Assembly (NCBI RefSeq): GCF_001428045.1
Contig: NZ_LMSD01000012.1
Coordinates: 1,130,735-1,194,734, forward strand
Reading direction: 5' to 3'
DNA: 64,000 bases
Source: Paenibacillus sp. Soil750
GTDB taxonomy: Bacteria > Bacillota > Bacilli > Paenibacillales > NBRC-103111
Shown here: positions 7,448 to 16,565 of the stretch, piece after piece
How positions within the stretch are numbered: position 1 is the first letter of the stretch
Layout: each line of letters starts with the position of its first letter
Position numbers and translations under genes: made by a program
Notes under the pieces: model-generated
What the model was told of the DNA's origin: nothing
Databases searched by the model: none
What the model saw: the letters and a program-made list of their open reading frames with translations, nothing else

Positions 7448-9019
7448 ATGGAACAACAAGTAAAAATCTTGGCGGTAGATGATCGCTATGAAAACTTGCT
7501 GGCTCTGAATAGCATTCTGGCCTCTTCTTCCTATGACGTTATTTCATTACAATCAGGGGAGGAAGCACTTCGCTATTTATTAAAAGAACCTGCTGACCAT
7601 ATTGCAGTTATTTTGATGGATGTGCAGATGCCGGGGCTTAGCGGTTTTGAAACCGTAGAATTAATAAAGCAACGGAAAGCCTGTCAAGATATCCCGATTA
7701 TTTTCTTAACCGCCTTGAGTACCTCAATAGAGCATGTATTGCGAGGCTATCATGTGGGTTCGATTGATTACTTATTTAAACCTGTACATCCCAAAATGCT
7801 GCGCATGAAGGTGGATGGTTTCGTTAATATGCATCTGAACCATCAGAAGCTGAAAGCTCAAAGCGAGCTTTTACATAAACGTACATTAGATCTTGAAGAA
7901 ACGAATCGCAAGCTTGCAGAAGCTGAGGAGAAGTTAATAGAGCAAAACTTACTTCTCGAGAATTGGGTCGAAGAGCGTACATCTGAGCTGGTCGATGCCC
8001 ATGAGAAGCTTATGAACTCCCAAGAACATTTCAAAAAAATGTTCATCCTCTCGCCTTCCTTAATGGCCATTCGCCGATTACCTGATCTTACCTTTCTGGA
8101 TGTTAATGAAAGCTGGAAGCAGCATACAGGCTATGGAGACGAGGTTATTGGCACAGCCTTGAATCTATTTCGTGACGATCTTAATAATTCATCTAAATAT
8201 GGCGATATTGTCCGGAATGAGAAAGTTCGTTATGTTACCAAATCTGGCGACGTTCGGACTGCGCTCCTATCCACAGAGATCATCGATATCGAGGATGAAA
8301 ATTGCTTGCTCCATGTCGCAGTTGATATTACGGAAAGTCTTCGATTTGAAACCGAAATGGCACGCCTTGCTCAGTTAAACCTAGTCGGTGAAATGGCCGC
8401 GGGTATCGCACATGAAATTCGGAATCCGATGACGACGATTCGTGGCTTCCTTCAACTCTTTCAAGAAAATGATCGACATATGCAAAAGGAATATATCCCT
8501 ATCATGTTGGAAGAATTGGACAGGGCCAACGATATTATTACGGAATATCTTTCTCTAGCCAAGAATAAGCAATCCTATCAACGTCCTGAGAGTATTAACC
8601 GTATCATTGAAAGCTTGCTGCCTCTGATTCAAGCAGAAGCCGTCATGTCAGGCAAACATGTTAATGGTCAATTCGGATATTGTCCAGAGATACAACTTGA
8701 CGACAAAGAGATGCGGCAGCTTATTCTGAACATGTGTATGAATGGTCTTGAGGCTATGAGCATAGGCGGAACACTATCGATTGAAACCTATCAGGAGAAT
8801 GAACACGTTGTCCTCTTAATTGCTGATCAAGGCAGTGGCATTAAGACAGAGCATTTGGAGAAGCTGGGCCGCCCCTTCTTCACGACGAAGGATGAAGGAA
8901 CTGGACTCGGTTTAGCCATCTGCTACAGTATTGCTGCCAGACATCACGCTACGATTGAAGTGAGCTCCAGTCCAAATGGTACTACCTTCTTCATTCGATT
9001 CCCGCTTCATTCCAAATGA
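7448..9019 (+). CDS. Receiver-PAS-histidine kinase hybrid, sporulation-kinase-like
   Basis: 523 residues from ATG 7448, which has AAAGGA 6 nt upstream; the frame is open back to GTG 7412 without a ribosome site. Order: N-terminal receiver (about 5-120; ILAVDDRYE, phosphoacceptor in ILMDVQMPG, Lys in LFKPVHP), a charged coiled coil (about 125-195), a PAS domain (about 200-310), HisKA with GIAHEIRNPMTTIRGFLQLF, and an HATPase with GTGLGLAICYSIA. The HisKA resembles the phosphorelay kinases that start sporulation. No membrane span, so a cytoplasmic sensor whose output is tuned by an N-terminal receiver. No cognate response regulator is adjacent; the divergent neighbour is a c-di-GMP protein. Confidence 0.9.
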   Translation: MEQQVKILAVDDRYENLLALNSILASSSYDVISLQSGEEALRYLLKEPADHIAVILMDVQMPGLSGFETVELIKQRKACQDIPIIFLTALSTSIEHVLRGYHVGSIDYLFKPVHPKMLRMKVDGFVNMHLNHQKLKAQSELLHKRTLDLEETNRKLAEAEEKLIEQNLLLENWVEERTSELVDAHEKLMNSQEHFKKMFILSPSLMAIRRLPDLTFLDVNESWKQHTGYGDEVIGTALNLFRDDLNNSSKYGDIVRNEKVRYVTKSGDVRTALLSTEIIDIEDENCLLHVAVDITESLRFETEMARLAQLNLVGEMAAGIAHEIRNPMTTIRGFLQLFQENDRHMQKEYIPIMLEELDRANDIITEYLSLAKNKQSYQRPESINRIIESLLPLIQAEAVMSGKHVNGQFGYCPEIQLDDKEMRQLILNMCMNGLEAMSIGGTLSIETYQENEHVVLLIADQGSGIKTEHLEKLGRPFFTTKDEGTGLGLAICYSIAARHHATIEVSSSPNGTTFFIRFPLHSK

Positions 9020-9020
9020 T

Positions 9021-9070
9021 AAAAGGGCCATCTCCGAGAGTAGATAATCTACGCTTGGAGATGGCCCTTC
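9021..9070. terminator. Bidirectional intrinsic terminator
   Basis: AAGGGCCATCTCC (9023-9035) pairs perfectly with 9057-9069, enclosing a second GTAGAT/ATCTAC stem. It lies between the convergent kinase and phoU genes and can serve both. Confidence 0.85.
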
Positions 9071-9080
9071 TCTATTTCGC

Positions 9081-9740
9081 TTATACGTTCAGATCTTTCC
9101 GTTTCCCTGTTACCATGTAGATGACACCTTCGCCGATATTCGTGGTATGATCTGCCACACGCTCCAAGAAGTGCGCAACAAACAACAGATGGGTCAGTTG
9201 ACGATTCCGATGATAATCGGTACCCATCATCCCCATCAGCTCCTGCATCACCGTACTGTACAGCTTATCTACACGGTCATCCTTCTCGGCAAGCGATGCC
9301 GCCCTATGTACATCGCGTTCCGTATAGGATAGAAGGCTCTCATGCAACATTTCGATAGCAATTTCCGCCATTTGCGGAATGACTTCTAGTGGCTTCACCA
9401 GCTCTTCACCTGCAAATCGAATTGTGATCTTCGCGATATCGACAGCATGATCTGCAATACGTTCCAAGTCCGTGGCAATCTTCAACGCCGTTCCAATAAT
9501 TCGCAGATCACTAGCCATGGGTTGTTGAAGAGCAATTAATCGTAAACATAGCTCATCAATGGTCGTTAAATAATCATCAATAAGATCATCCTTCTGGATG
9601 ACTTGCTGAGCGGCCTTCTCATCCAGCTTGGCAAGGGACTCCACGGAGGTGTAAATTAAATCCTCCACACTTTCTCCCATTTGCTGTAATTCCTTCTGCA
9701 GTAGTGCCAACGACTGATGAAACCCTGGTCTTGCATCCAT
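9081..9740 (-). CDS. phoU: Phosphate signalling protein PhoU
   Basis: 219 residues, all-helical, made of two PhoU repeats (about 15-105 and 120-205) with the typical DxxID and RIADHAVDIAKI / RVADHTTNIGEG motifs. PhoU links the Pst transporter to the phosphate-sensing kinase and limits phosphate uptake. AAGGGAGAG lies 6 nt before ATG 9740. Last gene of the pst operon, 23 bp after pstB. Confidence 0.95.
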   Translation of the reverse strand: MDARPGFHQSLALLQKELQQMGESVEDLIYTSVESLAKLDEKAAQQVIQKDDLIDDYLTTIDELCLRLIALQQPMASDLRIIGTALKIATDLERIADHAVDIAKITIRFAGEELVKPLEVIPQMAEIAIEMLHESLLSYTERDVHRAASLAEKDDRVDKLYSTVMQELMGMMGTDYHRNRQLTHLLFVAHFLERVADHTTNIGEGVIYMVTGKRKDLNV

Positions 9741-9763
9741 GTGTATCTCTCCCTTTATGTGTT

Positions 9764-10531
9764 TTAACCGAAACGTCCGGTAATGTAATCTTCTGTACGT
9801 TGATCATTCGGATTCGTGAAGATCTTATCGGTTTGGTCGGTTTCGACTAAATAACCGTTCAGGAAGAAAGAGGTTTTATCTGAGATTCTCGCTGCTTGTT
9901 GCATGTTGTGGGTCACGATGATGATCGTATATTTCTCTTTTAAGGTTTGTGTTAGTTCTTCTACTTTCAATGTTGAAATAGGATCCAAAGCCGATGTTGG
10001 CTCATCCATCAGCAATACATCTGGTTCGACAGCGAGTAATCGTGCGATACATAAACGTTGCTGTTGTCCCCCGGATAATCCCATCGCAGACTTATTCAGT
10101 CGATCCTTGACTTCTTCCCAAAGCGCAGCTTGTACGAGACTGCGTTCTACAATTTCATCTAACACAGCTTTCTTCTTGATACCGTGAATTCTTGGACCAT
10201 AAGCGATGTTATCATAGATACTCATTGGGAATGGATTTGGACGTTGAAATACCATACCCACACGTTTACGCAGTGACACGACATCGGAATCCGAGCCATA
10301 AATATTGTGTCCGTCCACGGCTACATTCCCTGTGATCCGCACATTATCGATAAGATCATTCATTCGGTTCAACGTACGAAGGAACGTGGATTTCCCACAA
10401 CCCGAAGGACCGATCAACGCGGCGATAGATCCTGTTTCGATATTCAAATCAATATCGTGAAGTGCTTGGTTTTCGCCATAAAACAAATTCAATTTCTCTG
10501 CTTTAATTTTGTACTTCGTCGCGATAGCCAT
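9764..10531 (-). CDS. pstB: Phosphate ABC transporter ATP-binding protein
   Basis: 255 residues. Walker [10 protein letters not shown], signature [16 protein letters not shown], Walker [14 protein letters not shown], and the family-typical [16 protein letters not shown]. It energises high-affinity phosphate import through PstC/PstA. The start lies 3 bp after the pstA stop, so the two genes are translationally coupled. Confidence 0.97.
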   Translation of the reverse strand: MAIATKYKIKAEKLNLFYGENQALHDIDLNIETGSIAALIGPSGCGKSTFLRTLNRMNDLIDNVRITGNVAVDGHNIYGSDSDVVSLRKRVGMVFQRPNPFPMSIYDNIAYGPRIHGIKKKAVLDEIVERSLVQAALWEEVKDRLNKSAMGLSGGQQQRLCIARLLAVEPDVLLMDEPTSALDPISTLKVEELTQTLKEKYTIIIVTHNMQQAARISDKTSFFLNGYLVETDQTDKIFTNPNDQRTEDYITGRFG

Positions 10532-10534
10532 ATG

Positions 10535-11392
10535 TTATTTCCCCCCGGAAAGTCTTTTTTGTAAGATTCGACTTGGTATCGAAACCAGCAGATTGAAGAT
10601 CAGGACAACGATTAAGAGTAAAGCGGCACTGCCCTTGGCAATCTCTTTCGCATCAGGAACAAGTGATTCTGCACCGATGTACCAGAGATGAACGGAGAGC
10701 GTCTCTCCCATTTTGAGCGGATTGAAATCTGGGAAAAAGCGCGATACGGACAAGCCAGCTGTATAAATGAGAATCGCTGATTCACCAAGCGCCCGTCCGG
10801 CGATTAACGTAATACCTGTAATCAAGCTTGGTAACGCTGCTGGAATGAGCACCTTACGAATGGCCTGCCATTTCGTTGAGCCTAGCGCCAAGCTAGCCTC
10901 CCAATAGGAGTCAGGCACTGTCCGAATAGCTTCCTCTGTCACCCGAACCATGACGGGTAAATTCAGCAAGGCTACAGTGGCCGCGCCACCAATCAATGAA
11001 AACTTGAGTCCTAGCAAGTTAGCGAATAGAAGAAATCCGAAAAGACCAAATACGATAGATGGTACGGAAGATAGTGCCTCTACGGAAATACGGACGAGAT
11101 CAGTGAACCAATTCTTTTGCGCATAAATGGCTAAGTAAATACCTGAAAATAAACCGATTGGAATCGAAATCACAAGTGACAGGAACAGTACGTAGAACGA
11201 GTTAAAAAGCTGAGGTCCTACGCCACCGCCGGCTTTGATTTCTTCGGGCTTACCGAAGATAAAATGCCAGGATAAATGCGGGATGCCATCCCCTAGTATG
11301 CGAACGAGAAACCATGCCAGAATCCCGATAATGACGATGCCTGATGTCCAGAAATAGATGGTTGCGATGCGATCTGTTGATTTACTTGTCAT
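10535..11392 (-). CDS. pstA: Phosphate ABC transporter permease PstA
   Basis: 285 residues, about six membrane helices, with the permease EAA-loop region EASLALGSTKWQAIRKVLIPAA cited here only by position (near residue 170) and key residues EAS...G...P. Forms the channel with PstC. The ATG at 11392 overlaps the pstC stop by 4 bp (ATGA), and pstB follows after 3 bp. Confidence 0.96.
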   Translation of the reverse strand: MTSKSTDRIATIYFWTSGIVIIGILAWFLVRILGDGIPHLSWHFIFGKPEEIKAGGGVGPQLFNSFYVLFLSLVISIPIGLFSGIYLAIYAQKNWFTDLVRISVEALSSVPSIVFGLFGFLLFANLLGLKFSLIGGAATVALLNLPVMVRVTEEAIRTVPDSYWEASLALGSTKWQAIRKVLIPAALPSLITGITLIAGRALGESAILIYTAGLSVSRFFPDFNPLKMGETLSVHLWYIGAESLVPDAKEIAKGSAALLLIVVLIFNLLVSIPSRILQKRLSGGK

Positions 11393-12327
11393 TTGAGTTC
11401 ACTCCTCTTGGCTACAATACGAATGATGAGAATGAGGGATAAGGAGATGACAAGTAGGAGCAAAGCCATCAAATAGAGCGCGTTATTCCACGTTGAGCCG
11501 TAATTTGTATTCCCCATATCTTTAACGATGGCTGTCGTTAGTACTGTCGTTGAATCGAGCAGCGATTTGGGCATTTGCGGTGAGTTCCCGATGACCATGA
11601 ATACTGCCATCGTTTCGCCAATCGCGCGGCCCATCCCAAGGATGATCGCTGTTAGAATACCAGGTCTCGCTGCTGGTAGGAGTACACGCCACATCGTTTG
11701 CCACCGTGTTGCTCCCAGTGCCAATGAGGCTTCTTCCAAACGGCCCGGAAGCGAGCGAATCGCATCTTCGGAAATGGACAGAATAGTAGGTAGAATCATA
11801 ATGGCTAGAATGATCGCTGCTGGCAAAATGCCGTACCCGATGCCACCTGTTATTTTACCTAACGCTGGTACAATGACGGTCATCCCGATCAGTCCATAAA
11901 CAACTGAAGGAATCCCAACGAATAGATCCGTGGCAGGACGCATGATCTCACGCATCCATTTTGGTGCTATTTTAGCCATAAACAAAGCACCTGATAAGGC
12001 GAGTGGAACGGAAATGACGACCGCAACTAGTGTCATGAGCAACGTGCTGTAAAGAAACGGAAATGCGCCGAATTTATTTTGACCAGGTGTCCAATCGGTA
12101 GAAAAGAAAAATTCGAGAGGACTTACACCTTGAAAGGTTTTGATTCCCTGCATACCTACGAAAATGATGATTGAGAATATAATTGCAGAAACTAGAGCAG
12201 CACTGCCAACAAACACCCACCTCATCATTCTATCTTGCCGATGCTGATTTTGAGTCCATTTGGTGACGACTGGGCGACTTGCATCTGATTTCACATTGCT
12301 GGTAAGTTGATCTACTATGGAATTCAC
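11389..12327 (-). CDS. pstC: Phosphate ABC transporter permease PstC
   Basis: 312 residues with a cytoplasmic N-terminal tail of about 35 residues and six predicted helices. It contains the permease loop EEASLALGATRWQTMWRVLL and GRAIGETMAVFMVIGN, typical of PstC. It has its own PhoP-box promoter (12370-12423) and also receives read-through from pstS past the attenuator at 12493-12519. Overlaps pstA by 4 bp. Confidence 0.96.
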   Translation of the reverse strand: MNSIVDQLTSNVKSDASRPVVTKWTQNQHRQDRMMRWVFVGSAALVSAIIFSIIIFVGMQGIKTFQGVSPLEFFFSTDWTPGQNKFGAFPFLYSTLLMTLVAVVISVPLALSGALFMAKIAPKWMREIMRPATDLFVGIPSVVYGLIGMTVIVPALGKITGGIGYGILPAAIILAIMILPTILSISEDAIRSLPGRLEEASLALGATRWQTMWRVLLPAARPGILTAIILGMGRAIGETMAVFMVIGNSPQMPKSLLDSTTVLTTAIVKDMGNTNYGSTWNNALYLMALLLLVISLSLILIIRIVAKRSELK

Positions 12328-12369
12328 TGGGTGATTCCCCTTTCTCTACAATACACAAGACTTACTATT

Positions 12370-12423
12370 ATCATAGAATACGAATGTCATTGGATCGTAA
12401 ATGAATTGTTAAGGGAATGTAAA
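12370..12423 (-). promoter_or_regulatory. PhoP box and -10 element of pstC
   Basis: Minus strand: TTTACA (12423-12418), TTAACA (12412-12407), TTTACG (12401-12396) and ATGACA (12390-12385), each separated by 5 bp. A TATGAT -10 lies at 12375-12370, 9 bp after the last hexamer. This matches the established layout of PhoP-activated promoters in Bacillus, where four TT(A/C/T)ACA-like hexamers precede the -10. It would start transcription about 35 bp before pstC. Confidence 0.75.
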
Positions 12424-12484
12424 AGTTTTGCGTGTATGCGCGGTATTCCGAGTTTGCAGCGAGTGATCTCCCCGCACACATACA

Positions 12485-12519
12485 CAGAAAAAGAGCGCTG
12501 CATGAATATGCAGACGCTC
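12485..12519 (-). terminator. Attenuator between pstS and pstC
   Basis: On the minus strand a stem (12519-12508 with 12503-12493, one bulged base, loop ATTC) is followed by TTTTT. Placed between pstS and pstC, it should make the binding-protein mRNA more abundant than that of the permeases, a common arrangement in ABC operons. Confidence 0.75.
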
Positions 12520-12532
12520 ATGATGGGATATC

Positions 12533-13453
12533 TTATTTTTTCAACAAATCAGCTGGTAAGAACTTCAATTCACGAACTTGCTTACCTTGGAATTCTTTTG
12601 TGGAGATGTAGTCGATGAATGCTTTAGCAGCACCTGTCGCTTCACCTTTTGTATACATGTGCTCAACACCGAACAATTTGTATGTGCCGTTTTTGATGTT
12701 TTCTTCGGAGAATGCTACGCCATCAATTTTCAAAGCTTTTACAGTGTCATCGATATACGGCGTATCAACATAACCAACGGAACCGGATTGACCAACAACT
12801 GCTGTTTTCATTGCACCACTATTTTCTTGGGTAATACCGTCTTTCGTGAATTCTTTGCCATCCAAAATAATTTGTTTAACTAGTGTACGGGAACCTGAGC
12901 TGTCCGGACGGTGAACAAGAACGATTTTCGCGTCATTGCCGCCAACGTCTTTCCAGTTTGTAATTTTACCCATGTAGATGTCAGCCGCTTGTGCTTTTGT
13001 TACGTTGTCTACTTTAACATCTTTGTTAACGATGAATGCGAAAGGTGCGATTGCTACTTGGTGATCCACAAGGCCTTTATCTTTATATTCAGCAGCAGGT
13101 TCTACGTCGGAGTTACCAATGTCGGATGTTCCGTCTGCTACGTTTTTAATTCCTGTACCTGAACCACCAGCAGTAACGTTAACAGTTACCTTCGGGTTCT
13201 TTTCCATAAACTCTGTTGCTGCTTGTTTAACCAATGGAAGAAGTGCGCTGGAACCAGAAGCTGTTACTGTGCCGCTCAACTCTGTTTTCGGTGCATCTGT
13301 CGGTTTAGCAGAAGCTGAAGCTGCAGTCGTTGCTGCTGTTGTTGCTGCTGCGTTGTTCGTCTCTGTTTTAGCGCCGCAACCAACCAAAGTCCCCATCATT
13401 AGTACCGCGGATAATGTAAATGTAATTCCTTTTCTCGACATGAAGTTAAACAT
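12533..13453 (-). CDS. pstS: Phosphate-binding lipoprotein PstS
   Basis: 306 residues from ATG 13453. Lipoprotein signal peptide with lipobox LVGC (Cys26), then an Ala/Thr-rich linker, then the PstS fold with the phosphate-binding TASGSSALLPLV, GGSGTGIKNV and RPDSSGSRT segments. It captures phosphate outside the membrane for PstCAB. AAAGGAGG lies upstream; ATG 13462 is only 2 nt from it, so 13453 (11 nt) is preferred, though the site is slightly far. First gene of the operon; a five-hexamer PhoP box lies at 13546-13595. Confidence 0.95.
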   Translation of the reverse strand: MFNFMSRKGITFTLSAVLMMGTLVGCGAKTETNNAAATTAATTAASASAKPTDAPKTELSGTVTASGSSALLPLVKQAATEFMEKNPKVTVNVTAGGSGTGIKNVADGTSDIGNSDVEPAAEYKDKGLVDHQVAIAPFAFIVNKDVKVDNVTKAQAADIYMGKITNWKDVGGNDAKIVLVHRPDSSGSRTLVKQIILDGKEFTKDGITQENSGAMKTAVVGQSGSVGYVDTPYIDDTVKALKIDGVAFSEENIKNGTYKLFGVEHMYTKGEATGAAKAFIDYISTKEFQGKQVRELKFLPADLLKK

Positions 13454-13545
13454 AGTTAGCATGTCCTCCTTTGAATGTATGTGCTGGATTTGGTTATGTT
13501 CGATCCCCATCTACTTGTGTGTCGAACGACCTTACTTCCATATGG

Positions 13546-13595
13546 TAACAAGCGAATGTAAATTACAAACCCACGAAACGTTAACGTAATGTAAA
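13546..13595 (-). promoter_or_regulatory. PhoP box upstream of pstS (five hexamers)
   Basis: On the minus strand TTTACA, TTAACG, TGGGTT, TTTACA and TTGTTA begin at 13595, 13584, 13573, 13562 and 13551, every 11 bp. Four of the five resemble the PhoP consensus. This supports control of pstS by the phosphate two-component system PhoPR. The exact -10 could not be settled. Confidence 0.75.
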
Positions 13596-13603
13596 ACTTT
13601 TAA

Positions 13604-13620
13604 TTTACAAATCGTTTACA
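13604..13620 (+). promoter_or_regulatory. Two PhoP-like hexamers facing the chemoreceptor gene
   Basis: TTTACA (13604-13609) and TTTACA (13615-13620) on the plus strand, 5 bp apart, both perfect hexamers and only 8 bp from the oppositely oriented pstS box. They lie about 95 bp before the chemoreceptor start. Two hexamers are a minimal signal. Confidence 0.35.
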
Positions 13621-13712
13621 TAGTTCGACGCTTTAGTTAATAGAAGCCCCCTATATTAATAAGTAATTAGACGAAGAATGTCTAAGCTTGTCTATTTATA
13701 GGAGGAATACAT

Positions 13713-15638
13713 ATGATTAGATTGATGATGTCAAACTTCTCTATGCGTGCAAAATTAATCACAAGCTTCAGCGGTGTATTAGTAATTTTCTTAACCGTTG
13801 CTCTGTTTAATCTTCATCAGGTGACACAAATCAAGCAGCATATGATCGATCAGAACGATAAGGTAGATCTTAAAGTAATGGCCTTAGAGCTTAAGAATTT
13901 GGTTCAGGAGATGAACATCATTGCTTCTGGACTTGAAATCTCCAAGAAACCCGAATTTATTGAGAAATACAATAGTAAACGAAAACCGTACAATGATTCC
14001 ATTAAGAAGATAGGCGATACCGCCAGTACTCCTGATCAACAAAAATGGCGAAGCCAGTTAATCCAAGCCTCGGTTGATTACATTAACAATTTCGATTCAG
14101 CAGCTAAAATGGTTCAGGACCCCAACATCAAGCCAACCGATCTTCAGATTAATTTGTTGTACTTATATAGTGAATCGCAAGAGTTGAAGGATAACATTTT
14201 TGGATTAGTCGATAAATTTTACATAACCTATGCAGACGGTGCTGCTGCTGCCATCGCTGACTCCTCCAAAGCACTCAATAATAGCCGTACGATCATGTTG
14301 GTTGCTTCCGCTGTTGTGTTCTTTCTTACCCTTGTTATCGCTTTTCTCATTATTACATCGTTCACGCGTCCGATTTCGGTACTGCAAAAAGCCGTCGCTC
14401 GCATTGCCTCCGGGGATTTAACCCACACCATTAATTCCTCTGCCAAAGATGAGCTAGGGCAATTGAGTAATAGCTTCGACCAAATGATTAAACAGGTTAG
14501 GCTCATGCTTGGCGCGACCAAGGGCATCGCTTCTTCCTTATCTGCCCATTCGCATGAATTTCATCGCTTCTCACAGCTGACGGCTTCGGCTAATTCAGAT
14601 ATCCTCAAAGCGATCCACGAGATTTCGACAGGTGCGGATGAACAAGCGATGAAAACAGAGAGCAGCTCATTACTCATTGCCGAGCTTGAAGAAGAAATCC
14701 GCGATATCAGCGCGTATACCCATGAAATGAAACGCAGCAGTGACGAGGCAGCTATCGATACGCAGCAAGGTACTGCGTACGTACAAGCGCTCAAAGCATC
14801 GACTGCGCAGTCGCAGCTCCTGCTGCACAAGGTTGACGCTGCGATGCAGACGCTCAGCGCCAGCTCTAAGCAGATCGGCGCCATCGTGCGCTCGATCATG
14901 GAAATTTCAACGCAGACGAATGTCCTTGCGTTGAATGCCGCGATCGAAGCGGCCAGAGCCGGCGTGCACGGCCGCGGCTTCTCCGTGATCGCGGACGAAG
15001 TGCGCGAGCTGTCCCTGCAAACGAACGGATCGTCGAAGACGATCAGCGGTATCATCGGGACGCTGCAAGGACAGATTCAGGAACTGCAGCTTTCACTAGG
15101 TGATGCACGTGAATCTGCGCTAACGCAAAGCAGCCATGTGGAGGAAACCTTCGGCGCGTTCAATAGAATTGAACAATCGACGTTAGTCATCCGTGAGCAG
15201 ATTGTGCAGATTCATCAGAAAATCGAGCAAGCCCAATCGAAAAACGATCATCTTGTTGATTCCGTCCAATTCGTTGCCGCTATTGCGCAAGAGACAGCTG
15301 CAGGTGTTGAAGAGGTGAACTCGACTAGTATCCAACAGGACGCGTCGATCCGCCGTATTGCCGAGGAGTCGGATGATATTCTTGAGCTGGCTCAGCAGCT
15401 TTTTGCAGAAATTAGCAAGTTTCAAATTGCGGAGGTTGTTAGTGTGGAGGAGCCAATAGAAATCCATCTGGCTGAAGGTCATATCGTGGAACAAATTGTG
15501 GAACAAATCGCAGCCATTGAACAGGAATTGAACGTAGAGCCCGTATTTGAACAGCAGCGTGACGTCCAGCAACAGAAGGAACGCAAGGACGAGGAGCAGC
15601 GTTTAGAAGAAAAGAAAGAATTGGTGGGGGTTAAGTAA
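13713..15638 (+). CDS. Methyl-accepting chemotaxis protein
   Basis: 641 residues, ATG with TAGGAGG upstream. TM1 about 12-32, an extracytoplasmic helical sensor of about 155 residues (four-helix-bundle type), TM2 about 190-212, HAMP (RPISVLQKAVARIASGDL), then a long signalling coiled coil whose tip holds the conserved IEAARAGVHGRGFSVIADEV hairpin that contacts CheA/CheW. The C-terminus adds about 60 Glu/Gln-rich residues. It senses an unknown ligand and signals to the flagellar motor. It is divergent from pstS and faces motAB; paired TTTACA hexamers upstream raise the possibility of phosphate-dependent expression. Confidence 0.94.
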   Translation: MIRLMMSNFSMRAKLITSFSGVLVIFLTVALFNLHQVTQIKQHMIDQNDKVDLKVMALELKNLVQEMNIIASGLEISKKPEFIEKYNSKRKPYNDSIKKIGDTASTPDQQKWRSQLIQASVDYINNFDSAAKMVQDPNIKPTDLQINLLYLYSESQELKDNIFGLVDKFYITYADGAAAAIADSSKALNNSRTIMLVASAVVFFLTLVIAFLIITSFTRPISVLQKAVARIASGDLTHTINSSAKDELGQLSNSFDQMIKQVRLMLGATKGIASSLSAHSHEFHRFSQLTASANSDILKAIHEISTGADEQAMKTESSSLLIAELEEEIRDISAYTHEMKRSSDEAAIDTQQGTAYVQALKASTAQSQLLLHKVDAAMQTLSASSKQIGAIVRSIMEISTQTNVLALNAAIEAARAGVHGRGFSVIADEVRELSLQTNGSSKTISGIIGTLQGQIQELQLSLGDARESALTQSSHVEETFGAFNRIEQSTLVIREQIVQIHQKIEQAQSKNDHLVDSVQFVAAIAQETAAGVEEVNSTSIQQDASIRRIAEESDDILELAQQLFAEISKFQIAEVVSVEEPIEIHLAEGHIVEQIVEQIAAIEQELNVEPVFEQQRDVQQQKERKDEEQRLEEKKELVGVK

Positions 15639-15669
15639 CACATAGAGCTTCCAACCGTTTTCGAGACTG

Positions 15670-15742
15670 AGTTAGTCGGTTTCTCCGACTAACTTCCAAC
15701 AAGCAAAAGAGCTAAACGGATTTTAAGCCGCTTAGCTCTTTT
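15670..15742. terminator. Two consecutive hairpins between the chemoreceptor and motB
   Basis: First stem AGTTAGTCGG (15670-15679) with 15685-15694. Second stem AAAAGAGCTAA (15705-15715) with 15732-15742, enclosing a short CGG/CCG stem and flanked by A/T runs on both sides, so it can terminate both convergent genes. Confidence 0.8.
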
Positions 15743-15758
15743 CATTTTCGAAAATCAT

Positions 15759-16565
15759 TTATTTCGCAATCTCATCCGTTGCTTTGATGTTGCGGAGGAT
15801 GCTCACTTCGACTCGGCGATTCTTGGCCCGGCCATCGGTTGTCGCATTCTCAGCAATTGGGCGATACTCGCCGTAACCAACTGAGGAATAAGACGCTGGC
15901 TGAATCTTGGTGTTAACGAGCAGCAATTTCATAAAATTCACAGCACGCTTGGCGCTTAAATCCCAATTCGTTTCAAAATCCGCCCGGTGAATCGGTATAT
16001 TATCGGTATGTCCAGCCACTTCAACCTGATAGCCTGGATATTGTCCCAGTAGATTCGACATCGATGTGGCTAGATTCTGGGACTCTTGCTTGATCGTAGC
16101 AGATCCCGAATCGAACAGTGCGCGATCGCTTATTGTGATCGTCAATTTTTCATTATCCAACTTGGTTGTCAGCTGTTCACTCATGTTATTCTCTTTAATG
16201 AAAGCATCCATACTTTTCTTTAGTTCTTCCAGATCCTTTTCTTCCTTCTGAAGCTTCGCAGCTAACTGGCTCTCGATTTTATTCTCTTCTTTGGAAGGTG
16301 GATTCTGGTTCTTAAAATTATTTTTCGTCGAATTCGCAGCATCATCAATTGGAATTAAGTTCGACATGGCGAATGGCGCTTCGCCACCTGTGAAAGCATT
16401 ATTTAACGATCGCATAATGGAATCATATTTCTTGGAGTCCAACTGACTAGAAGCAAACAGAATGATAAAAAGGGCAAGTAGTAAAGTCAATAAATCTGCA
16501 TAGGGAATCAGCCAGGATTCATCGACATGTTCTTCATGATCCTCATGCTTCTTTTTTTTACTCAC
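15759..16565 (-). CDS. motB: Flagellar motor protein MotB
   Basis: 268 residues. Short charged N-terminus, one membrane helix with the proton-carrying Asp in SWLIPYADLLTLLLALFI, a linker with a charged coiled segment, and a C-terminal OmpA-like peptidoglycan-binding domain (VAGHTDNIPI, NWDLSAKRAVNFMKLL, GRAKNRRVEVSI). It anchors the stator to the wall and forms the ion channel with MotA. The ATG overlaps the motA stop by 4 bp. Confidence 0.94.
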   Translation of the reverse strand: MSKKKKHEDHEEHVDESWLIPYADLLTLLLALFIILFASSQLDSKKYDSIMRSLNNAFTGGEAPFAMSNLIPIDDAANSTKNNFKNQNPPSKEENKIESQLAAKLQKEEKDLEELKKSMDAFIKENNMSEQLTTKLDNEKLTITISDRALFDSGSATIKQESQNLATSMSNLLGQYPGYQVEVAGHTDNIPIHRADFETNWDLSAKRAVNFMKLLLVNTKIQPASYSSVGYGEYRPIAENATTDGRAKNRRVEVSILRNIKATDEIAK

